This document shows, piece by piece, positions 23,201 through 32,933 of a DNA stretch of 64,000 nt (position 1 is the stretch's first letter; every line of letters starts with the position of its first letter). The translations under genes and the position numbers were made by a program. Source of the DNA: Tilletia caries (taxonomy: Eukaryota; Basidiomycota; Exobasidiomycetes; Tilletiales; Tilletiaceae); the NCBI GenBank assembly GCA_032718865.1, contig JALUTQ010000033.1:186001-250000 (forward strand), written 5' to 3'. The notes under the pieces were generated by a model, which was not told the origin of the DNA, made no database searches, and saw only the letters and a list, made by a program, of their open reading frames with translations.

Positions 23201-24476
23201 TTCTCCTTGCACGCTCCAGCCCCTCCTTCACAGCCCTCCAGCACGCCGACGCGCGTGCCGAGGGTCTGCTTGGCCGTCTCCTCCACGCTCTGGCCAGCGT
23301 CGACCTCGGCATCGCCCCGGAATGGAAGGACCTGCCGGAAGCAGCGATCGTCACCCTGCCCTGGCTCCTCCTCTTCCCTTCGCTCGTGCTTACCGACCAG
23401 CGACAGGTCAAATACCTGCGCTCGCACTGGGTCACGGTCGGTGACATGCTCTGGCTCGGCCCTCGTCCGCACCCTGCGGCGCCCGTCCCCACCTTCCTAG
23501 GCCTACCACCGAGCCGCTCCGCAACGGCCCACAACCGCCTGTCCTCGGCGCACGACACCTTTGGGGGTGTCCCCTCCCTCCCCTGGTCCACCATGTGGTC
23601 CCAACTTGAGCCGCGCCTCTCTAGCGCCCTGACATCCTACTGCCTCGGCTCGCCCAGCCTCTACCGGCTCCTCACCCCAGACGCATCGCGCTCTCGGACT
23701 CCGTCGGAAACTTGGATCCCCCTCTCGGTGGATCCCGCATACCCATCCTTCCCCTGGCACCTACTCACAATCACCGGCCGGTCCATCCTCACCGCCTCTC
23801 CCCGCTCGGTCCGGCACTCCCTCACCCCGCAAGAGCCCCGCGTCCCAGGCTGGACGTTCGACCCGGCCGTCTCTCCCAGTTTCTGGTCGACAGTGTGGAC
23901 CGAGCTTGAGGCCAGTCCCCTGCCCATGGACATGCGCTCCGCTTGCCTTCTGGTTTTGGGTCGAAACCTATGGACCTACCGGCCCGTTCCCCCCCCCGGC
24001 GACTCAACTGCCCGGTCGGCTGCCCTGAGGCGGACTCCCCGACGCACGGCATCTGCGTGTGCCCCGCGGCCCTACGGGTCTGGTCTGCCTGTCTCCCCCT
24101 CCTCCAGGCTATGGGGGTCTCCACACCCCTCTCCTTCGGCCCGCGGACCATCATCGGAGCATGGCAGCACCTGCCTGGCCTCCGCGGCCGACTCGTGCTT
24201 TGGCGAAACGCCGTCCTCGTCACCCTCCACACGGCTCGCACCATTGCGGGTCGCGACGCCAGGACCAGTGCCTCTCCTCCAAACTTCCACCATTGTGACA
24301 CCATGGACGTCCTGTCAGTCACCACCGCGTCGGTGGTGTCTGCGCTCACGTCTGCCTGGTCCAGACTCCCCCAAGAATCGGAGGTGGCCGTCGACCGTTT
24401 CCGTTCGCGCTGGGTCCTGGGATCCTCCCTCATACGCATTGAGGGCTCCTCCTGTGCCGCAATCAAGAGGGACTAA
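20275..24476 (+). pseudogene. LINE ORF2: APE endonuclease and reverse transcriptase
   Basis: From MPESDQ at 20275, the endonuclease shows VVTLNCGPGG, IICLQES, IFGADWNSIPD, RRLDSILCSG and SSDHHAV, all expected catalytic motifs. Reverse transcriptase follows: ANYRPISISNSYVRTL, SLDQRKAYDRVRHEW (motif A), LSGVLQGDPSS, and catalytic AFADDVLIF. After RT comes a long C-terminal region. At the C9 run 23989-23997 the frame shifts, and the continuing frame contains CPVGCPEADSPTHGICVC, a zinc-knuckle-like motif, ending AAIKRD at 24476. The catalytic residues are intact, so only the homopolymer shift separates this copy from a complete ORF2. It nicks target DNA and primes reverse transcription in the family. 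Confidence 0.85.
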
Positions 24477-24551
24477 CCTGTTGATTGGAGAAGAAATAGG
24501 ACGAAGTCCTCTGAGTATTAGGACGAGGTCCTCAAGGTATGCAGGAGCAAG

Positions 24552-24832
24552 TGTAAGGGAAGAAGAATGTGGGATTTCGAGAAAGAACTAAGTACAATGA
24601 GTCGTTATATACTCGAGGCCAGCTTGGTAAGGGCGGGAAAGAGTAAAGGAAGTCGTCGGAAAGGTGAGCGAGTGAGAGAGAAGCGAGCCATTGCGCAACG
24701 ATTTGATAGCGGAAAAGGGATCGAGCCAGAGGAGAGAGCGGAAAGGAACGGAACGGGATCGGAACGGAGCGGAAAGGAAAAGAGAGAGAAAGCACTGAGA
24801 AAGAGAAAGAAAAAGGAAGCACAACCAGCACA
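24552..24832 (-). repeat. Putative 3' LTR of gypsy element
   Basis: Begins TGTGCTGG (complement at 24825-24832) and ends TTACA (complement at 24552-24556). Similarity to 28474-28762 is patchy, suggesting an old or recombinant element. Confidence 0.5.
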
Positions 24833-24870
24833 TCCCCACCGTTGAAGAGCTGGTCGTCCCGGGCCAGAAA

Positions 24871-27800
24871 TCAAGAAGGCGGCAATGGAAGCCGGGAGAG
24901 CGCATCAGCGTTTGTGTGTCGGTGACCTGGGCGGTGAATAAAGCGCAAGTTCGGCAGATGCGGCATAAGCAAGGCCCGACACCGAGAGATGGTTGGTCCG
25001 TACGGAATCTCCGCCGTCGACAGCAGCATCGCACCGAGCGGAGCGTGATCGGTCACGACGGTCACCTCGGCCCCTTCAAGAAGATGCGCAAACCGAGCGA
25101 ACGCCCAAGCCAGGCAGCAGAGTTCTAGCTCAGAGGCCACCATCTTCTTCTCGGCCACAGAGGTAAGTCGCGAGAGGAAAGCAATCGGCCGCTCCCGCAA
25201 CTCGACGCTGACACCGTCCACGTCCACAGTCCTGGAGGTGAAGATCGGACCACGAAGCGCGTCGGCAAGCGCGGACGACGAGGACGAACGGACGGTGCCG
25301 AGGTCGAATCCTCGAAGATTCGGAGGAAGCTGTCGATGGCGCGCGGGACGGTTCGACGGCACCTCTGCCACGGAGTCGCCATCCTCCGGCAAACGTGGAT
25401 GCGCCTCGAGATCAGCGCTTCCGTCGCCATCGTCGACCGGCGCGTCGCCATGCAAAACAGGAGGATCGACAGGCGGTACCGGCAAGGCAGCTCGGTCGGC
25501 AAAGAAGGGATCGGGCTCACGAGGAACGAGATCGAGCTGCTCGACGCTGAACTCGTCACCAACACCCACATCCGCCGGCAACTCAAGACGAACACGGTGC
25601 GGCAACAAGATCTCCTGAACCCGATAGGGGCCGGCCTTCCGTGGATCCAGCTTGTCCACACGCAGTCCCGGAATCGGTCGGTCCGTCAGGCGAACGAAGA
25701 CTTCGTCGCCAGCGACCATCTTCACGGGAGCGGCACGACGTCGACCATAGCGCCGTTGCTGTTCCGCGCGAGCGCGTACGATCGCCAAGCGGGCATCACT
25801 AAGTCGTTCCTCCGCTGCAGCTAACCGCTCAGCAAACGAAGACACACCCAGGTGGTCGTCATCGTCAAAGACGGCATGGCACACATCCGGATGGCTGACG
25901 AACACGAGGTCCAAGGGCCGGAAACCAGACACCGAAGACGGAGTGGAGTTCATCGCCAACTCTACCGTGGGCACCAGTCGTCGATCCCAGTGCGCGCGTC
26001 CCTCCGAGCTCATCGTCTGCAGCACCATCTGCGCGGTTTGGATTGCCCGCTCGACAGAGTTCGCCTGTTGATGATGCGGCGGTGACGGAGTGAGCTCAGC
26101 ACGAAGGGAACGAACCAACACCTGCATCACCGCGCCAGAGACTCGAGATTCGGAGTCGGTCACAATCCGACGAGGACGCCACCCGTACCGGAGGACCCGG
26201 TCGCTCACGACCGCCGCTACGCCTTCCGCAGTGATGGATGCGGAACAGGGCTCGAGGATGATCATCCGAGAGAAAACGTCATGGATCGCGACGACGGCAT
26301 CGTTCCCGGAACGGGTGCGCGGAAAACCATACAGGATGTCCAGGCTGATGGTTGAAAACGGGAACTGCGGGTCCTGATCGACGTCAAGAGAACCGGTCTT
26401 TGGAACGCGCTTGGTCCGAAGACACGACGGACAATGCTTTACCCACGCGCGGACGGCCAACGAGAGCTGAGGGCGCCAGAAATCGCGCGACACGGCTAAG
26501 TAGGTCCGCAAGAACCCGAAATGGCCGCGGTGATCATGCACCTGTCGAAACACCTCAGCAATCGCACCCTCGGGCAGCGCCAGCTTGCCATCGAATCGAC
26601 GGACCAGAAGACCATCCGTCAGGGTCCATTCGCCGTCCGCACCGTCCGCAGTCTCCGACAACCGTCGATAGATGCCAGCGAAGTGCCGATCCATCCGTAT
26701 CCACGCAATCCACCGTTCTTTGGCATCGCGCGGAGGCAGCAGATGGACAGAAACGGGGAACGCGGCAATGGTGTCGCTGCTGGCAGCGGGGGGTGACGCG
26801 GTAGTCGGAAACACCTGATGTAGGATGGCAGCAAAAGCATCCTTACAGGCGTCGACATACAACACGTACGGCCGGCTTGGATCGGGATGCGCCAAGGTGG
26901 GCGGACTCGCGATCGCCGCCTTGAGCGCGTCAAAACTCTTCTGCTGCTCCTCGGCCCAGGGCATCAACACTTTGTCGGCCGACGCAGGGTGCCCGTCGGT
27001 ATTCACCAACCGATAGCGTCCATCAACAGCGGCCTCGTATCGCCAACCCCTGGTCAACTTGGAGAGGGGGGCGGCCAAGTCGGCGAACCGAGGAACAAAC
27101 GCACGGTAGTACCCGAACAGGCCGAGAGCATTATAGAGCTCTCGGAGGGTGGAGGGACGCGGGAGATCACGGACGGCTTTGGCACGGTCCTCCCAGACGG
27201 CGACGCCGGCGCCCGACACCTTCCTCCCCAACAACACCAAGGACGGTACGGCGAAGGTACACTTGGCGGGACTGAAGCGGAGGCCGGCCGAGGTGGCATT
27301 GCGCAACAAGGTATCCAACGCAGCAGCATGCTCCGCCATCGGGTGCGACGCGATCACCACGTCGTCAATGTACACGACGGCGTGTCGCCAGCGTAGACCG
27401 CGCAAAATCCTGTCCATAAGGCGTTGGAACACAGCTGGAGCTTTCTTGAGGCCAAAGGGTACGGTTTTGTATTGGTACAAACCGCGATGGCAGGTGAACG
27501 CCGTTTTCTACCGGTCCCCCTCCCGAACAGGCATCTGGTGATAACCACGAATGGCATCAAGCGAGCTGAAGATGCGCTTGCCCAAGAGGGTGTTGAAAAT
27601 TGAATCGATCGTTGGCAAAGGGTATCGGTCCGACACGGTAGCAATGTTCAAGTGCCTGTAGTCGACACAAAAACGCCACTTGTCGTACTGCTTCACCATC
27701 AAGACCGGAAAGGACACAGGGCTGGAAGAGGGCTCGATTATATCCCAATCCAACAACTGGTCAATGGCGGCGTCCATCGCTCGACGCTTTTCAGGGCTAG

Positions 27801-28470
27801 CGCGTCGAGGAGGAACCGGGCGAACGTCGGCGTCATGCTTCAGCTCGATCGACATCTCCTGACCGACGACTCGACCAGGACGACCATCCAAAGCAAACGC
27901 GTCGCGATGCGCACGCAGCACGTTGACAATCTCCTGAGGAGCGCCGCCGCCGCCGGTAACGCCAACGCGGAACTGGTCATCGACCATGGTCGTCACCGCC
28001 TGACGAGTCAAATCGGACGTTCCGTCATCCGTACCTTCGAAAGGGTTTACCGGCGTCGCTGCATCCACGTCCCTCCTCAGCCACGTCGCATCGGCGTCAG
28101 AGCCAGTCTCCGGCGTGCCAACGGCGAAACACTCCGAGGAAGAACTGGCGACGTCCCCAAGACGCGCAGCAATGGCATCGGCCACGATGGTTCCCCGTCC
28201 CACTAAGCACGACACCGGGCCATAATTCCCCACCAGAACGTGAGCCCGAGCGCTGTGTTGGATCAACGCTGCCGGCCCCGCCAGCTGAGTCCCCTGATCT
28301 TCGTCAACAGAAAGCCGAGGATGGACGGTGTAATCGACACCGGGGGCCAGACACGAAGCATCAACAGGCACCCACACGTAACGACCGGTCGGAATCTCGG
28401 TGTCGACGGCGGTGTGTAACGCAGCGTCGGCAGTGTGGGGTCCCGAGATGTGTTCGCGGACGAAGGCAGA
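24871..28470 (-). pseudogene. pol: Gypsy pol with RNase H split around integrase
   Basis: The frame is open from about 28470 to the stop at 24871, except TAG at 27508-27510 in the RT (expected Trp before KTAFTCHRG). Order on the protein: linker, RT (DYRHLNIATVSDRYPLP, QMPVREGD, TVPFGLKKAPAVFQRLMD, catalytic YIDDVVIA), then the first RNase H strand only (YVLYVDACKDAFAAILHQ, about 26.85 kb). Next is integrase: the HHCC finger (HDHRGHFGF...CPSC), Asp in ISLDILYG, Asp in IVTDSESR, Glu in QQANSVERA, and a GPY-like GPYRVQEILLP. An acidic linker follows. At the C-terminus are the remaining RNase H parts: PIAFLSRL, SELELCC, VVTDHAPLG, HTNADALSRLP. All four RNase H acids are present but separated by about 500 residues. 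The normal gypsy order is PR-RT-RH-INT. Confidence 0.85.
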
Positions 28471-28473
28471 GCT

Positions 28474-28762
28474 TGTAAGAGGAGAAAAGATGTAAGATGA
28501 GCACCTTCCAGAGAAGGAAAGAGCAAGGAAACCGAGTTGCTATATACATCTGGTGTGCTTGGTAGCTTCGGGAAAGGAATATATGGGAAGCTCGCAATGA
28601 GAGGGAACTAGAGAGGTGGCGAGTCGTTGCGCAATGAATGGAGGGTCGTAAAGTGGAGAAACGTGGCGCGAAAGGGAAGAGAGCGGAACGGATTGGAACG
28701 GAACGGAAAGACTTTACCATATGGGAGGACTAAGTAATGATCATACCTCTGCTGCCAGCACA
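28474..28762 (-). repeat. Putative 5' LTR of gypsy element
   Basis: TGTGCTGG at its outer end (complement 28755-28762) and TTACA at its inner end (28474-28478), abutting pol sequence with no primer site. The boundaries are inferred from the matching block at 24552-24832. Confidence 0.5.
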
Positions 28763-29517
28763 AACCAGGCACTTCTTGGGCCTACCGCCTAATAGTCTCA
28801 CAAGTCACAACATGTTCTTCAATTCTCCGTCGCAATGTGATTCTTCAAAGAGTGAAAACCAGTGGATGAAGCGATGAAGGCTGAAGATTGAGGGGCTCAA
28901 ATGATGAAAGTTGAGACTCGAAGGAAGTGTTAAGTGTGGGTTGTGACAACTGACAGAGTGACAGGTTACAAGGATGAAGGAGAAATTTGCGGACAAAGTG
29001 AAAGAGAACAGAGGGTGACTGAGGAGCGCACACGGGAGATGCTGGCGGGCCAAAGAAAGGCTGTTGAGCGCGTTGAGCCCACGAATCCTGAATGCATGCC
29101 TCTGAAGTGCCGCAGGAGAAACCGGAAGCCCGGAATTGTCGCGGCCTGATCGTCTGCAATCAAGAAAGGAAGAGGGTCGCCGGAATGGGAACGCAGAGCA
29201 GTGGGGGCCGAGAGAGAGTGGTGATGTTGAGGGATGGAGGGCGACCGGTATTCGATTCACAAAGCTCGAGTAGCGAGGCTGACGCCGAAGACCGAACAGT
29301 GGCGCAAATGCGAGATGGTGAATTTGTATGATGGATTGAGGAAAGGGAGCCTGAAGAAGCAGGGCTGTCGAAGGTTCTGGAATTCAAAGACAGGAAAGAC
29401 AGAAGAGCGACGCATGTATGCTGCATGCATTGATGATTGAGATGAGATATGGTACGCCAAGTGGGAAAATGCGGCCGGACGCTACCCCACAACTCACATT
29501 GCGCTGACAGTCGGCAT
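28763..29517. other. No recognisable gene
   Basis: Purine-rich plus strand, short frames only. Confidence 0.45.
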
Positions 29518-31308
29518 TCACGGCGCCGACTCCTCCTTCGCATGGCTTGGGTCCTGCAGCGTGGCTGAGCCGTCATCAGTGGTGGGATGGGACAGAGCGA
29601 CGCCGGGGAATGCTGCATGCTCGTGATTGCTGCTCGGCTGCTCCGTCCTCACTTGTTGCTGGCGTTTCGTGGCATCAACAGCATCCCGGCGCCAGCATTC
29701 CAATGCCCCTGTGACCGTGAGCAGTTCCCCATCCGCAATCTTGGCATTGTGGAAGTGCTGCGCATTCATGCCGGCAACTGCAAAAGGCGTTGTCAGGCCG
29801 TAATGAATCAGTTTTTCCTTCACCGTATCTGGAACCTCGTACTCAGTGCACCAATCAGACAGCTTCATTTTGCCCCCGTAAGATGGCACAGAGTTTCTCG
29901 TCGGCGTATTGTCGATGGAACCCAATACTGCACGTCCGGAGGAAGTGAGTCCAGAAGTGGCAATGTTCCGTTCCGTCTTGACGGGAACCGGGAGCTTCTT
30001 TGGACCGAAAAGCTGCTTGATGATCTCCCGCTCCTTGATCATCTCAAATCCTTCGTCGTCTGAGGACAGCGCAATGACCGTATCGTCCTGGGCGGTATCG
30101 GCGTGAGCTTTGGAAGTGGATGCATCCTTCGTAGGGCTCCCGGTAGGACGGGACGACAAATCGTTTGTGCGAGAAGCGGGAGCTGCTGGAAGAACAAAGG
30201 GCGGCAGCCGAGGAGGGGAAAGCAAATCGACGCCTGTTTCTCCTCGGTCCCATGCCATGGCCCATACCGCACGCGCAGTGAAATCCAGGCTGATGTGAGT
30301 TGTCGGTGCCCAATACGGGTGCCAGCAGCAGCGGTCTTTGACGTGGCGGTGAGGACAGTTGATCGCGGTGCAGCGGCCAGCGATGAGCACGCGCCAGCTG
30401 ATCGTCCTTCTCGGTCTGGCCCTAAGTTACCAGCATTGGCCCAGCGCTCTTCACCACATCGTCCTGCTTGGTCGCCTTGTTCTTGTCCTTTTTGGTCGCC
30501 TCCTTGGTGCTTTTGGACGCGTTTAATTCGGCAGGGGCAGAGGGCGGGGCGTTCCTGAGCGTGACGTGAATTTCACCCGTCGTTGGCGTCTCTAGCTCTT
30601 GAAGAAACATCCGTCAAAGCCATTGACTGTGCGCCTCCTCCTCCTCCGATTCTCCATCGATCTCCAGAAGTGTGAACTCTTTGAAGTACTCCGAATCCGA
30701 GCCGCTGGATTTAAGCTGAATCATCCAGTCCGCCGGGATTCCGCCGATGTCTTTTTGGACCTTGGGCCCGAGCCGCGTGAGAAACCCCTCGAGTGAATCA
30801 TTGTAGCAGATTGTTAAAATTCGTTGGCCATTGTTGACACGGGTGGGCTTGGATCGTTCGGCGACGGTTGCGCTGTTGGGATTGGCAGGCTTGTAACATT
30901 CCAGCTTCAATATGAAGCTTTCAGCAGCTGATATCGGCAATAGAAAATAATGAAGAAAGCAAGGCATCAGATCTTGAACAAATTGAGCTCCCAAAAAAAA
31001 AAGGGAGATTGTTTCGCGTCTCGCCGCGCGCCGCTCGCGTGCAACTTACTGGGCTCGGACGGCGGATTTTGCTGGACCGTAAAATTTTGCTCTCCTTTAA
31101 CGGAAGCCTCCTGCTCGAGCTTGAATTGCGTACTGGTGTCGACGCCTGGTTTCACGTCGACGCCAGATTCTTCTTCGGTTTTCGCGCAGGCGGATGACGC
31201 GGACTGCCGTTGAGAACGCCGGGGCAGCTTGTTTTTAAGGCCCACGCCCACCTGCGCCTCCGCGTCAACCTTGCGCTTGTTGTCCTTTTGATCATCGTGC
31301 TGGGCCAT
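29518..31308 (-). pseudogene. Decayed gene with C-terminal SAM-like domain
   Basis: Exon 1 is 31308-31050 (MAQHDDQKDNKRKV..., Lys/Arg and acidic, donor GTAAGT), and exon 2 begins at 30927 after ATATCAG in matching phase. It reads RILTICYNDSLEGFLTRLGP and WMIQLKSSGSDSEYF, then meets TGA at 30614-30616 (expected Arg) before continuing in the same frame as MFLQELETPTTGEIHVTLRN. A second break, a frameshift or an unplaced intron, lies near 30420. The last segment has a Cys/His cluster (CTAINCPHRHVKDRCCWH) and a C-terminal helical domain, MKLSDWCTEYEVPDTVKEKL then IADGELLTVTGALECW, that looks like a SAM fold. This architecture resembles a fungal family of unknown function that I cannot name. Two lesions make a functional product doubtful. 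Confidence 0.5.
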
Positions 31309-31768
31309 TGCTGAAGGAGATTCGCGACGCGCTGAGAGTAAGATGGACGTGAGGAGCCTGCGCAGTGAGCTGTTGGGGACGTGCTGAGCGACGCGTCAGC
31401 TGAGATGATCATGATGTGGTCTATTTTTCATAATTTGCCAAAATCAGATGAAAAACAAAATCTCCCCGATGCAGATCCGCCATGCGGGTCAGGGACGTCC
31501 GCAGGACGGTCTCGTGACAAATGTCGGGGGTCTGAGTGAGAACGGCAACCGAAAACCACCATGAATTCTATGCAATCGAAGGAAGTCATCGATAGGCAAC
31601 GCAATTGACGCCAAATTCCGCAGGCATGCTCCGCTGTATTCCTGTCAGTAGTTAGTGAAAAAATGGTGGTGTTTGGGCTACTCCTCTTTGCTCCATGGTG
31701 GTGTCAAGTTCTTCGAGAGCGAGCTTATGCATTAAATAAAAACTGCATTGCAAACCTACTAAACAGTG

Positions 31769-32513
31769 TAAGGATGCACACGGAGATCTCCGCGGAGATT
31801 ATCTCCTTTCCGCTGTCTCCGCCGCATCTCCGTGCCATTTTCTCGGAGCTCCGTCTCCTCTCCGCTGTAGCGGCGGAGATGGAGCGGAGCTCCGGCCGCG
31901 GAGATGACCGAAATTGGCCTTAGTCGAAATAGAAAAACTCCCTACCCCGTCAAGATTTTTGTGCTTCTGAAAAAGCATCTCCCTACCCCATCTCCGCGAC
32001 ATCTACGGCGTAACTCCGCGTCTCCGCCGATAGGTAAAATATTTGATCAGAATCACATCTTTTCACAGCTCAAACGTTCCAAAAGCAGTTCAAAGCAGTA
32101 TAGGAAGTGTCCATAGCGGCTGATATGCACGAGACAAGGCGTTGGGTGGGTTTCTTCTGATTTCAGACCCTGCTGAGCGATCTGAGACCGATATGAGACT
32201 CCATCCCATTAGAGAAACCCCTTGAGACCTTGTAGTCTGAAGGGGTCTCGGCAGGGTTTCTTGTCCATCGGCGGAGACGCGGAGTTACGCCGTAGATGCC
32301 GCGGAGATGCACATTTTCAAACTCGACTCCGCAACTCCGCCGTTTTTGGCCTGCGGTGATTCATCTCCCTATCCTGTACATCACGGCGGAAAGGAGATCT
32401 CCGCGGAGATTTGCTCATCTCCGGGCCGCGGAGATAATCTACGCAGAGATTTTCTCCGGGAGGGGTCGCGGAGATAATCTCCGCCAAAACGGCGGAGATG
32501 GAGTGCATCCTTA
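31769..32513. mobile_element. Non-autonomous hAT element (745 bp)
   Basis: Bounded by perfect 8-bp duplications AAACAGTG (31761-31768 and 32514-32521). Ends are TAAGGATGCAC inverted repeats (11 bp perfect, then interrupted homology including GGAGATTATCTCC), again fitting YARNG. The subterminal regions consist largely of CGGAGAT/ATCTCCG motifs in both orientations, and the centre has GAGACC...GGTCTC motifs. No transposase. Same plan as the element at 17213-17983 but a different subterminal motif. Confidence 0.85.
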
Positions 32514-32933
32514 AAACAGTGGTCCTCATTCCCAGTCAATGGCTGCATTCTAAAGGCTCAAACTTCGCATGATGGGAGAAGTGCACAGGTTGAGGCGCTC
32601 TGCGGATTTTGAGACTGCCATCTTCATTTCTTGCAGCGCGAGAAGCTTTCGAAGAAGGGCCAAATCGACATCGGCGGTGGCCGTTCCCACTCGCAGCGAC
32701 CACATTTGTCACGAGACCCCGCCCCAAGGGTCGGGTGCGGAAAGATTTTTGCTATGACCATGGAATTTAAGGACCCACACCATTAATCCACAAGGTACCC
32801 ACCACAGGGGTACTTAGGTAAGCGCACAGGTACCCACGCTGTGGTACCCTGGTATTGAGGTAGTCGCTACGAACTCCTTCCGCGGACTGCAGGCTGTCTG
32901 CTCCACGATAGCATACGCTCATCCTCTGTCCTC

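Larger units (their letters stand above)
17014..24476 (+). mobile_element. LINE retrotransposon (EN-RT, no RNase H) with nested hAT insertion
   Basis: Two-ORF non-LTR element. ORF1 is Pro/Ser-rich with CCHC-type knuckles, and ORF2 has an APE endonuclease, a reverse transcriptase and a C-terminal CxxxC...HxxxxC knuckle. No RNase H domain is present, unlike the LINE remnant at 62.3-63.6 kb. The 5' end is uncertain: a plausible ORF begins at 17014 and is interrupted by the hAT element at 17213. The 3' end is taken as the ORF2 stop; no poly(A) tail is seen. Two AGGACGAxGTCCT palindromes follow at about 24500-24535. Clade assignment (Tad/R1-like versus L1-like) is open. Confidence 0.8.
24552..28762 (-). 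mobile_element. Ty3/gypsy retrotransposon lacking gag and protease
   Basis: Minus-strand pol is flanked by two related non-coding blocks that start TGTGCTGG and end TTACA on the element strand (24552-24832, 281 bp; 28474-28762, 289 bp). They share a TATATAC box, GCGAG...TTGCGCAA and GGAACGGAACGG blocks but are clearly diverged. No target duplication is visible (GCAAG versus AACCA). The 5' LTR runs directly into the protease-RT linker, so the primer site, gag and protease are missing. The pol has one TAG and an unusual domain order described under its CDS. Confidence 0.75.

Noticed and set aside
31769..32513. Direct CGGAGAT repeats as a CRISPR-like array
   Set aside because: Motifs are short, irregularly spaced and in both orientations inside a hAT element; the genome is eukaryotic.
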